Of a stretch of 64,000 nt of DNA, positions 14,780 to 27,273 are shown piece by piece. Under the pieces are notes generated by a model, which did not search any database, was not told the origin of the DNA, and was given only the letters and a program-made list of their open reading frames with translations. The position numbers and the translations under genes are program-made. Within the stretch, counting starts at the first letter, position 1; each line of letters begins with the position of its first letter. Origin of the DNA: Marthasterias glacialis (Eukaryota; Echinodermata; Asteroidea; Forcipulatida; Asteriidae); NCBI GenBank assembly GCA_911728455.2, contig OU452234.1, forward strand, positions 14,147,338 to 14,211,337, in the 5' to 3' direction.

Positions 14780-14850
14780 GGTTGGATAGCTCAGTTGGTA
14801 GAGTGCCGGTACTTCAATCTGGGGTCGCTTGTTCAAAACCTGCTCCATTC
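14780..14850 (+). mobile_element. Degenerate tRNA-like sequence (SINE head)
   Basis: The sequence has a good A-box-like element (TAGCTCAGTTGGTAGAG, from about 14787) and a decayed B-box (GTCGCTTGTTCAAAACC, near 14824). The acceptor and T stems do not pair properly, so it is probably a SINE head or tRNA pseudogene. Confidence 0.5.
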
Positions 14851-17800
14851 AATTTTTCTTCATTCACCCCCAAAGTTGTATTGCAGTTTGCATAATCAGT
14901 TTCCCCTTGTGGTTTATTGCTTAATAAAAGTTCCATGTGTGTTACTTATCTTTTCTCCCCCACCTCAGCCCCGCCTACCCATCTGTGGCCAACATATCTC
15001 TCCACATGTATTACGTATTAATTTTACTTGGAAAACTTTTGGCGACCCTGGGAAATGATTTTTTTTTATTTTTTTTTTTACCAAGGCAAGCGTTAAGTTA
15101 TTCAAGGCGGAAACCCGTAAGCGTCTTGTTGTGTAAGTTACAACCAGTGACAAGAGGTACTTGTGAATATCAACCGAGTTGCCAAGAGTGAGAGCTGAAG
15201 GTGGAGTGTTTGTCGCCACCCTGGCTGCCATCTCCTAGCCTTGTCTCATTCCACTCCACGTTCATCCTATGGGTCTTTTCCCAGTGTTGCGTCTTGGATC
15301 GGCTAACTTTAGATGTCTTGGGCGCAGAGCGTGGATAAAGTGCTGTCTTTATTTAGCGCGGACTCTGAATATATCGGTTACTGCAGTTTCTTCGGGGGTA
15401 CTTTGTAAAGGTTCAAACGCGTGGTGTTTCCGCGGCCCAGTGTTTCAAAGCTCGCACCACGGTCAGCCCCCGAGGTGCCAGAAAGGTAAAACCGCACAGT
15501 TTCACCTTAATGATCAAAACACAAGGCGGGCCGCTTGTTGTTTTCTTCACGGGGGGGGGGGGAGGCAGGGAAGCTAGCTCGGTGTGGCAAACTGCGACAA
15601 CGTCATCGCTCTGGCTCGGATCTTGTGGAGGGTCTAGATATGTGTCGCCATATTTAATCAGGTTTCAACGAGTCGAGTGCCATTTAGCAGTGGGTTTGAC
15701 AACTTCACTGGATGTGAACAAGCACTAGTGCAACTGAACTGTTACCAATATTCAAGTCGTCAAACGCTGGTCTTCGCCCGTATACTGTCGTTGACGTGAT
15801 AAGAGCGCAGCCTTGTATACGCGTTAGATAAGCTGGGATATTTTGACATAATATGCATCGAGTCAGCATCGTGACAGGACCTCTGCCACCAAGACTGACC
15901 GTCAGGATATCTTGAGCAACTCTTTGTCCAAACGCAACCTGTCCCGAGGGTTTCTGTTGTAATTAATTAACGTCTCTGTAAAGTACTTTCAACAATTCCA
16001 ACAGGACAACAGGCCTCGTCCGGGGCAAGCTCTTATTAATCAGACACCAATCTTGAATAAATTTTGACTCAAAAGGTCACCGGCGGCTGAGAAATTAGAA
16101 CCAATAAATCCTCAGGTCGGTTCGAGACACATGAAACATTTCTAATTTGGATCGAGGTCAGTTCTCGGACCACCTAATTTCTCTCCGGAAAAGTGTCAAA
16201 CTTTAAAGCGGCTTTTTTTTTTGCAACCTAATCTTGTTGACTAGAATCAGTGGATCAGCCACCTGACAATATCAAGTATCCTACCTCCGGGAGAATCCTG
16301 AAGTTCGTGTGGTAGCACAGAGAGTGTAAGAGTTGGCATGAAGAGGTACATGTACAACAGAGGTATAGGCCTACATCGACAACTTGGAATGTGCGACTTT
16401 GATGGACAAAGAGCGTGTCAACATCTCCGCTGAGTGGGGGGGGGGGGGGGGGGCTGCAGAATAATAGTTGGCTATCAGGCGAGGGTCCAGGAGGGTCCAG
16501 GAGGTATAGGATAGAGGGGAGAGGTAAGGGTTCCCTTGAAAAACCAATCTGCATTTGCACTTTAAGCTATGCCCAGACTCGTTTTGTTATTTGGCTGTAG
16601 ACCAAAGGATGGCCCTTTTTCTTGCCACTGAGAGATAAATATCGAGTACCCAAGCGGTGAGCGCTTTCCCTTCTTTGTCAAATGGGTTAATTGCCATTTA
16701 AAAACAAGACCACCATTGAAAGTCGTCGTCTCCGTTGTCTTGCATTCCCTTTCGACCTCCCTGCCATTTCTCTTTGGCAACCCATTAATATTTGTTAAGG
16801 GTGCGTGCTTTAGAGATTTTCGAGATGTCAAAGGTATACGGCTGCCTCATAGACTGGTATCCTACTATCTTTGTCGTGTTTCCTGTGTACATTGGCAGTA
16901 TTGAGTACTAATTTTGAAGGCACCACCAAAGGGTCAGACTATTCTGCTCTTCCTACCTCGGTTCGGGATTCTTGCAATGAGACACAAAAAAACAATATGA
17001 CCACGCATGATAAGTCAGATTAATCACAACAAATCCCACAGCTGTGCAAAGATCAAAACAAGACCCATCAGATTTATTTCTCTACGTTTTGGTCCGAGGT
17101 GATTTGTATTGCGTGGTTATCTTGAACTGATCTGGATTCAGCTGACTGGATTCAGACTTTAATACCGACAACAACCACCGCAGTGACGGCATCAGCGGAT
17201 CGTGAGATCGGATTTTCTCGGCTTCTACACATATCATATGTAATTGACAAGGAATGGATTTGGAGCTCTCAAGACTGTAGTGAAATTGACTTAACGCTGA
17301 TGAAAATACCGAATTACCCATGCAGGGGCACATGGTCTATCGAATCAGAACACTTGACTAGAAGTCAAAACCCGTTCGACCCCTTTCATCGCGGGTGAAG
17401 TCGAGCGCCGTGTGGCGCCCCGTGTTTTCGGGTCCCTTCCTGGACTGATCGAAATGACGATTGAAAGAACTCCCGTTTATCCACGTGTAATCTAGGGGGG
17501 ATGGTGACTCCACCACAGCGTCTAGGGAATCCCCCCTCTTGCCCGTTCCATTCCATGGCCCATGACACCATTCACCGTAAACGTCAATACCAGACGCACC
17601 TAGACAAACCAATGACCTCACTCGATATCAGCGCGCGCTCATGCAGTCTACACATTAGGGAATGTATGGATTAGCTTGCATATGAAAAAAAACTATACCG
17701 GTGATTGTCGTAATGGGTGATCAAATTAAGAGAGTGTTCCAGTCCGTTTGTCTTTCTGTATTGATGTTGTTTTGTCAATCAGTTGTACCCGATGTGTGAA

Positions 17801-20800
17801 CCGATTATGTAGCTGATCAAACAACTCATGTTTCAGAGCATTGTTGCCTTGTTGGGGAATTTAATTAGCATCGGAAATTGACGTTTTATTCGGCACGCTT
17901 GGAGACGTAAGTGGCTTCATTTTCCCTCAGAAAGACCGTGCTCCGTGAATGAGCAATCGTTGTTTAACCTGATCTTCAAATCAAACATGTGAAGGCATTT
18001 CACCAAAAGGGCATAGAAGCTTTAATCAAGATGTTCCCTTCACCCCCTGAACATATCATATCAACTACTACAAACCAAAGAATGGACACTTCACGCAAAA
18101 TACACAAACTTCCAATCACAATTCCCCATGGCGGAGCAATCTCTGTGGTTAAACCCGGGCTGCAGTAGATAGTAGACGCCAATTTCAACGCTCTCGCTGG
18201 CGCTGCGGGTCTCTTCGGGGCGTACAGGGGAAAATCTCAATACAGTTGGACCGTGAAACCCTGAGTGCCCTTGGATACGCCAGGGCGCTAGACTTGTCTG
18301 GCCGGAGGGGAGGAAAGAAAAATCATAACATCGGAGGAGACGATGACGGAATCATTCACCTATATAGCGGCTTCTCCCTGAGTCACAGGGTAGACTGTGT
18401 GGCGCCTTACAGAGCCTCCTGTCGATTAGGTGATTCTGTAGGTGTACTAAGGTGTCACTGACATCTTGCTATCTAGTGTGCCTTTTAGTTGTTGGGCTCG
18501 GTTAATGTGTAGGACTATGACTACATTAGCCCTGAAAAGAACGCGCCGTTCTGGTGGCTTTTAAAGGTGACCAATCTGAATTGTAACAGGCTCTTTCTGC
18601 CGTGTCGGATTTAAAGTGAAAGTTTCAGCAGGGATGCGGGAAGTTCCTGCTGTATTTTGCCCGGAATAAAATGTGTGCTCTCCACGAGGTCAGATGTTTG
18701 CCACCAAGAGGTTTTCAGCTTTTGAAAGAACTTTTGTTCGATTAGCCAGATTTATGTAGTGATTGACATCCTGGATTTGAATGCAGAGTGCCAGACTTCT
18801 AAAGCCGTTGTTTACCCACACAGACTGTGAGTGTTTTGTATTCAAATTATCTTTGTTACCGTTCCCCTTCAACGGAAACATTATCAACGTAATCCAATCC
18901 GATTATGGGACATTCGAAGAAGCCACCCCCTTGAAAAACCAAGAAATTACAATAGAAGCCTGGTTCCTTAAAAATGGCTGAAGATACTATGTGGTGTAAC
19001 TCTGTACGAGGTGCCCTTAATGTATGGATCAAGAGCCAATCAAATAGGGACGCAGACGCGTGAAATAGAATATCAATTTGTGGAAGAGGACCATCTCTTT
19101 TGTGCAATCGTACTTGGATAGTTTATAGTTTTTGAGGGGATTGTGTTTTTTAGGGTGCGTTAAATTGGGAATCATGGCTAATGGCCGTTACCAATCCACG
19201 TCTTGACAGGCTTGTTATCCAAAGACATTGCTCCATAATTCCCTTGGCGATCGCAAGGTCGGTGAAGACAGAAGGGTCCTGGGAAAAAAAAAGCTTTATA
19301 CCTTCACCGTCTTAGCAGGAAAGAAAAGACAAACCAGCCATGGCTCAATTAATCCAGCCGGCAGAAGGTGATGGCAACTCGACCTCGGGCAAAAGTGATT
19401 TGTTGGGTCCAGATTGCCTCCTAGACTTGTCGCCTAGTGTTGCAGAATCGTAATCCTATATTGCATTTCATTTTCACTTTTATTAATATTTTCCAGGCCC
19501 GTAATTAAGATACACACGGAAAAATCGCACTGGTGCGGAATACTAATTGTTAATAAGAATTAAGATGCTGGCTGCGTTTTACGGTGAAGCGGGACAATTT
19601 TATTAATTCTTCAGAAGATGTCTAGATAAAAAAAAGTACATATCAGAGAGATCCCTGTGGTGGTGGCCAACATATAGAAGATTGATGAAGCGAATTTGTC
19701 AGTCTAAGAATACGACGTGGCGCTTGGAAGCCCGGGGGCAGCGTGATTGATGAACAAAGCAATACACCTCCGCATCAAGAGAAACACTGAGGAGTTGAAA
19801 CACAAATATAAGGTGCTCCATCCTTAATCCCGAGAATGAGGGAACCAATCGCGATATTGCCCGGGACCATTTAAGGAGATCGGTTACGCGCATCCCGGAC
19901 GAGTTAATTCAGATGGGTTTAGACAGCCGTCTTTCTGTGGGGCCACTGTTACTCCCCGGGATACGATAGGGTGTGTGGGGACCCTCTGCGACGCGTGGTC
20001 AGTCGCGAGCCAAAATAAGCAATATCACATCACCGCCATCACCACCACTTTTATTCAGGGTGTATTGCTGTGTAGCCGATAACGTCTGCTGGATTAAAAT
20101 GCAAGCCTTGCCGGGTTCCACCCCAGGGCGACATGGGATGAAAGGCCCCGGACCGATGGAGTCTGAAATAGTGCACCGGTGATCGTAACTTTGCCGGCAC
20201 AAAAAGGCGTAAACACATGATCTCTCCATTTCGGATCGGACTCAGTCCTCACATCGGGTTATATGGCCTTCAGGAGCAGTATCATATGAACAGTTTGGGA
20301 TTTAGAACATCGACTGGATGAACGTACATAGGCCTATACAAATGTCAATACTGAAAAATATAACAGGTTCAAAATTGTTTGGAGATTTCATACACCCATC
20401 GGTAAACAAGTAGATTCGCTGAAATGTTAATGGGTCTGCCCACGTGTTCAGACGTATGATAGAACCCGAACTGAATGCGCAGGAGATTCATTGTTTCAAC
20501 AACAAAAAATCGTGCAGACAAAGGACATTGCACCCGCTGTACCACGGTGTGTTCCGTTCAACTGAAAAACAAAAGATTTTGTTTTTAGTCAGGAACAGCA
20601 TAGACGAGAGAGGGCGCCAGACTCCTTTTGTTTTAAAGATACTGGTGCGCACACTAAATAGGCTCTCATAGCAACCTATGCTGAATGCTAAATATTATTC
20701 AAAAATACTTTTTAAAAAACACTTAAAAGTCTCTCAGCATCTAGAAAATATATTTTCTGACAACTGAACTTCATTTTTCTTTTCAGTTTTTAGTAGGTTA

Positions 20801-21586
20801 GCCGTTGAGAATTTCTGGTAGGCTCATCCAATATAAAAACACCCCTGAACGAGTAAACTTCCAAGCTCCATCTTGGAAAAATGACCCTACACAGTTTAGC
20901 AAAAATAGGGTCAATTTCTGAGGGCCAGTCTACCCGAACTCGCTCCAGGTTGAAAGTCAACAACCCCAGGGCACAATGCAGGACCATTTTTTCAACAATC
21001 CATAAAAGCAAGGACCTGATTTACAGAAAAAGTTGTGGGTTTACATTTAGTTAATGGGGCTCGGTGCATGGATTTCACTCAGTTTAAAGTTAAGCAGCCA
21101 TATGGTACACAACGTAATAGTAATGTGCACCACACTTGCATTATAATTTGTTTTATACTTGATTTGATTATTAAAAACAATTAGAGGACACTTATGTAGC
21201 CTAAGGCTCAAACGAGATAATGGATAAAATAGACACGGGAAGAAATACAAATACACACTGTGATTATCTAGTGAAACAATTAACACTACTGACATCAAGC
21301 ACAACTCATTAAAAAAAATTAACTGAAATTGTTGACAGCAATTGTAAGCGTTAGGACTATTTTTAAGACGATTTACAGTTAAATTATGATAATCTGTTGG
21401 TCTGTCTGAGTTGGTATTGCACATTGGTTTTTCTTGGTTGTGATAATCAGACCCTACGTGAATGAAATATTTTAAGTAGTTTGGCAACAAATAAGCTTGA
21501 ATCCCTTCTCCGACTCTGCAGTGATACTAAATTACATTTAACAAGTGTTGATGAATATAGTCTGGGAAATCACAGCCTAGTATTAT

Positions 21587-21665
21587 AAGTCATCAGGATG
21601 TGGGTTCCAATCCCGGTCACGACACTTGTGTCCTTGAGCAAGACACTTAACTATAATTGCTTCAA
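21587..21665 (+). mobile_element. tRNA-derived SINE fragment with conserved central block
   Basis: A B-box-like GGGTTCCAATCCC is followed by 'cacgacacttgtg' and by 'ccttgagcaagacactt' and 'aactataattgctt'. I recognise this block order from tRNA-derived SINEs of marine invertebrates and some vertebrates. The element is truncated on the 5' side. Family assignment is from memory. Confidence 0.6.
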
Positions 21666-22195
21666 ATAGGGGAAGAGGCAGTTATGTTTGTCTTGCAACG
21701 GATTCATTTACCCCTGTCTGTTCTTAGCTGTGTTGTGAAGAGTCTTGTATTTATATCTCCATGTCTTGTTTCTGCGCATTGGGGCAGGTTTCTATCCCTT
21801 CAAATAGCAGCCTTTGGGCTTTGTGATTGCGAATTGTATTAATTTTTAGTATTATTATTTTTTTTATAATAATAAGAATAACTTTAAGAGCACCTTTTTT
21901 AATTGACCCCCAGTTTATCGTTTTAAGCTTGAGTCAACCCTACATGCCAAGCTTGTGTGGCATATTCTGTAAGTGGCCGGATGTACCTTTGTAGATCAGA
22001 AAGGGATCAACTAAAATGCTCTGGTGCTCTAGGCATGAATATTTAATTATTAGCCTTACTTTAAAATTGATCTCTATGTTTATCCCATATAAGGTCAGAG
22101 CTAATCAAATTGCAAAGAATTTTAACACAATCGGCTCCCTATCAATATTGCTGTTTGCAGCCATGCAAGCCAGTGAGAATTAAATGTTTGTTTTT

Positions 22196-22226
22196 ATTTG
22201 TTTGTTTGTTTGTTTGTTTGTTTGTT
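22196..22226. repeat. (TTTG)n microsatellite
   Basis: Roughly seven perfect TTTG units, followed by a TTG run and a C tract. Confidence 0.9.
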
Positions 22227-25200
22227 GTTGTTCCCCCCCCCTTTTCTTTTATTTCAAATTCACATAAAATGTAAAGTATTTACAAATATTGCGTTGGAAT
22301 TTAAATGAAGTGACACTTTTGCTAAAAAAATGTTGAACCACTAAACCTTTTTTTAGCTGAAGAGGATCCATTAACGATAATCTTCTTGTTCCACTATCTC
22401 GCACATGTATGCATCTATTCACTGTGCAAATGGTCGTTGCTGTCGTCGTCCTAGTATGTTGAGTGTTGTTACCGCTGGTAAAATGTATTTTGAGTCAAAC
22501 TTCGCTATTTGGTTGGATGCAGCTCACTAAGACTTAACTCAGATTTCCCTGGTAGAAACTATGCGTATAGCTACGTATTTATTGCTATATATGGTCACGG
22601 ATAAATGCCATAAAGACTTCTTCTATTTGAATTTGATCCCTGCCTAATCCTCAACCATTGGCAGATAACTTTCGATTCGCCACAGACGGCAACCAGACTT
22701 CAACCCGCACCATTAAAGTTATCCATCTGTACATAAATTCCCAGCCAGTGCCGTCGTCGTTTTGAACTTGACTTATCCTCCCCCATAAACCAATCAGCAG
22801 AAAGGGGGGGTTTTCAGAGTCCCAATTACGATCCGGTAGGCTGGGTGAGATTACAGACAATCCGGTTGCGTCTCTGGGACCTCATCCTGCGCATCTTATC
22901 TGACCTTCATTGCTTAAGACGTACAGCCAAGCGTATTGGACAGGACGTGGTGCGAGTGAAATGCGCTGCAGATAGAGCCTACTGAAATGGAATACCTCAT
23001 ACGGTAATAGAAAAGCGGCTCCCCAAAGGACCGTAAGTCGACGCGAGTGCGCATTATAGAATTATCTAGTAATCAGAAACATAATTCGAGAGTCCCATGG
23101 CCCAGACGAAGCGTGGCCGTCAATACAGGTCTGTGTGTTTTCCATTTTTATGGTTGACTGAGTGAGACGATAAACCACCGGTCTGACGTTTTTCTGTTTT
23201 GTCTTAGGGTGATTAAAGACGAAAATAGATGTTTTTAAGAAGCCGTTAACTTGATGAGCAGGTGTAATACAAAACGTTATTAGGAACAGAAACTTAATTT
23301 GGAAGCCCGGAGCCGAAATTTAACTTGAAATATTAAATAGTCTTTATATCGATTAAGTTATCAGATTTTATAATAGACGACTGATGTATGTCGTTTAGTA
23401 AATATATATTCGGCGGCTGTTTTGAATTCCGCGTAGAATATTATTAGTACGTATGTTTGCTGTGTTACTGGGTTTAACATTCATTAAGCTCATTTACCAT
23501 ACAGTTTCGTGGTGTTTTTTTTTTGTTTTTTTTTTTTTGGGGGGGGGTTGTTTTTTTGTCCCCGCAAATCACATAATGGAAACTCAGGATCACAATTAAC
23601 ACTTTCATGAAACGGTATCGAATAATCAGCAGTAGTAAACAGCCGTTGACAAATAAAACAGGAAAGCACCGGAAGCTATGGTGAGACGGGCAAGACACCT
23701 TTGCCTGGCTTCATCTGTCCCTACCTCCCCACCTGGCTTCGCTCCCTCGTGGCGCTCTGCCCCGTTCTGCATTTCCTGTTTTGCGCAGGAAAATGATCGA
23801 ATGTGAAGGAATGGCGGAAATTCCGCGCCGTGCCTGCCCTGGGATCGGTGAGTAGAACCGCCCCGGTGTTTTTGAGTAGGAATGGCCCCGGGGGGTCGAG
23901 GGAGTAAGCACATCAAACACAGATAAGGACAAAAAAAAGTCTCAAGATTTTCTAGCTAATTGGTGTGGCATTTTATATGGAGAAGTATTTGTGTGATTTA
24001 TGATAATTTAGATTGTTTCAAATGAAAGGTTTTTTTTTCTCTCTCGATGTCTTGAGGAGGGCACGTCTAAATTGAGGACGCTTCACCATACGTGATATGA
24101 ATTAACCGAGTAATCACACATGCGATATGTACGTGAGTCTAGTCGCAAGAATTATTTGGTACAGTTTATTTTGTTGTTCCGCATTCATGTATTCATTTAA
24201 AAAATATCGCCCACGTCTGTTTTAGCACTCTGTGTTGGGGAAACACAAAATCTCTGTCTTATTGTAATGTTTCGTTGATACGCATCTTTTTATCTGTAGG
24301 GTTTGTACTTGTGAAACATGATGAGATATTTGAGAGCACAAACAGGTGAATGTCTGGATGGATCCCCCTTCATCCAGAGTGTATAGAGTGTTATATCAGC
24401 AGATTGTTTTAGCCGCTATTCCTTGCTACTGACCAAAACAAGTTTTAAAGGGCGTATCGCTCTCAAAAAAAAAAAACAGGGTTTTAAAAACACGGTTTGT
24501 ATAAACGAATCAGATTCGATTCTAAATTCACCATTACAGCACAATTTACATGTACCCTGACCTTTAACCTTAAGCTACAAGCGAGCTGTTTGTTTAACTT
24601 ATTGACTATAATCCAAGAAAATTTACACATCTCGATCTATCCCCATAATTATTACCACTTCCACGAAAACTTGTCTATTTAGAGTGATTCATTTCACGGT
24701 CGACCCCATTTCATCACGACACCCCCCTACGCGCGATAATGGTTGACTCCAATCTAGTTTTCTTTATCTGGTTATTCACCTTGCCAACAAATATTTCACT
24801 CTGATCATCGTGTTTTTTAGGGTTTTTCTGTTGATTTCTCCCGCGGTTTTCCCGGCGCTGTGTGTGAACTTTGACCTTCCATCGTCAACTCAAACCAGTC
24901 TGCAAATAAACTCCATTAGCTGCTTTTTGTGCGGTGGTCATTGGAGGTTGTGTTTGGATCAGTATGCATTTTAGAGTCGTATACACTGGAGACCGGTTGC
25001 CCGAAGAACAGCTTTTACATATACGCAACGTCGTGCCAAGAGATCCGGACAATTTACCCAAGATGCTTCCTGCCTATGTCTTATTCAACAGCGCTGGCCT
25101 GAAAATAGACTTTGTATATATCGTTCCAAATAACTCCAGTATCCAACTGGATTGAAATTCAAGCCAACATGTTTTGTTTTCACTGGCTATTCCCCACCGT

Positions 25201-27126
25201 CCAGAGCTGACCTTTTCCCCCCATCCGCGATGATACAGCTTTCTATTACCCGCTCCTAACCCTGGGTGTTATGTTGTCGCAGCAAGTCCGCTAACTTTGT
25301 CAAATTTCCCGGCTCGAGCCTCTGAGCTCCGTACCCGGCTCCCCAAATGTAATTTGCCTCAAATGTCAACGAACGCGGTAATACGGAACCGGTTCCCGCG
25401 CGTGCATGCTCACCGTGCACTATATCAGCGGTTTGACAGTGTAATATATAGCGTGGTGCTATAAGAACTGATCAGGATGATAACCTACAAAATATACATC
25501 AGGCCCCGAAGGCTGGTGGATTATACAAAACAAACTGATCGATATGTTCACCTGACACACACACGAACAAGTAGGTAACTCTATATTAGATTTCTGAAGG
25601 AGACAGGAAACAAGCTTTGCTTTACCTCAATTACAGTCTGATCAGCTTTCGTCGGGTTCCTCTCTCCAACCTCGTCCCCATCTCAACCCATGCTCGAACA
25701 ACACAATGTACTTACATCTATTATAACCCACTCGACAGCCTCATCATGCCGTTGTAATGAGATCGTCTCCTCTGCATGGAGTGCGACCCAAAAATAACAT
25801 TTCTAGAATTGATGTTCATAATCTCCCAAGAATTACCCGTATGAGGTTTGGACGAACAATAGCGCCGACTTCACAGCGAGCTATAATCTTGCATGGCTGG
25901 TAAAACCTCAAGTGCATTTGCTGGCTTATGTTGCGGGTATTGATATGACCGAATGGATATAACACGTTTTTTTTGATATTTTACAAGAATTTCCGTAAGT
26001 CGTGATGGTTTTGGGGGAAACTCAACCCCAACTTCCCATGATTGTCTTTTATTTTATCCAAAGTCTGTATCGAATCAGAAACCAATCCGCCCGAGCGATG
26101 ACACTGTTTAATTTGAGAGTCACAATAGTGACATAGCATTATAGTTGGAGACGAGCAGTTTCTCAAGTGCCACAGACATCTTGAAACGAAGGCACATAAT
26201 ATTGAAGTCCCAACTGTAGTGTTTTGATAGCGAGAGCCACGCATCCATAGATGTTTGATATGACGACCACGTTCACCGTCTATACCCTTTAAAGAGTCGC
26301 TCGTAAATTATCCAAGAAATTAATTATCGTTTAAAGACAAAACGCATCATCTGTCCCATCACGTATGAAGGCGATCTCTCCTCCAAGTCGGTCATGAAAT
26401 AATTACTGATCTGGATGCGGTAAATCATGGGATACAGTTACCGAGTGGTGCACACAAATTGATTGAGTACAATTCCCTGTTAGAATGACTGTACTGCTGG
26501 ATATAATATCTACTGACGCGCACTGCTTGCGAGTTACCGAGATTAATATTCTACAGAAGTCTTCAAAATATATCTACTTACCTCTTTAAAACTGTCTTCG
26601 TGCACATGTGGTATAATAAAAAAAAAGTACCCCTTAAGTTTGTGACCTTATATCCTAGCATCTTTCAGTATGGCCTCATATTCTGCTGGAAATTCGCTTA
26701 ACCCTATCGCATTCGAGTGAAATATAAAGAATCAGGTAACCGTTTGACTGTAGGGTGCGCTCTTCCAAGAACTTATCTTGGCCTAAACGTTAAGGGCCTG
26801 AGTGTACGTTTGCAATTCCTGTCTTTGAAATCTCATTAGCTGGTTTAGATAATAGTTTGAGATAATGGTGAACACTGTATGAGAGCACTGCTTGGTTTGG
26901 GTGTATACAGATAAATTTACCCAAACTTATATAATGTCATAGTATTGTGTCCACCATATATCAAAATGGCTCATTCTCATACCATTCGTGGGCTTTGTTT
27001 GTCTGTTGTCTTGTTTGTTTGTCTGTTCGATTGCTTTGCAGATTTTTGTCAATCCATTTTTTATATATATACCAGGACAATAGCAGTATTAAACTTGTTT
27101 TTTGTTTTTGTTTTTATTTGTTACAG

Positions 27127-27273
27127 TTGTGGCCTCGTGTAGCTTTCAAAATGTCAGAGCCTGCGGCTATACACAATCAGCAGATAACGATTTCAACTGG
27201 ATTGTTGGAAAGGGACCCTCACCGAGCTGGTACTCCGGGCCGTTGGCTGACCACACATACAACAATTCCTCAG
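27127..27273 (+). CDS. Gene 1, exon A: N-terminal part of MAM domain
   Basis: The acceptor is a long T-rich tract ending in TTACAG; the donor is CAG|GTAAGC. The exon enters in phase 1 (two bases complete the first codon) and leaves in phase 1. Its 48 full codons start Val-Ala-Ser-Cys-Ser-Phe and include Ala-Cys-Gly-Tyr-Thr-Gln, Asp-Asn-Asp-Phe-Asn-Trp and Gly-Pro-Leu-Ala-Asp-His-Thr, all typical of the start of a MAM domain. Asn-Asn-Ser-Ser near the end is a likely N-glycosylation site. The previous exon must end in phase 1 and should supply the signal peptide. Confidence 0.88.

Noticed and set aside
14780-14850. Possible functional tRNA
   Set aside because: A-box-like and B-box-like parts are present but the acceptor and T stems do not pair, so it is listed as a SINE head or pseudogene.
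23809-23845. Short ATG exon ending at a GTGAGT donor in phase 1 (a candidate first exon for gene 1)
   Set aside because: It has the right phase but encodes no signal peptide, which a type I membrane protein with this topology should have.
24934-25155. 73-codon open frame with some protein-like stretches
   Set aside because: No good splice sites, no signal peptide and no known domain; could not be tied to gene 1.
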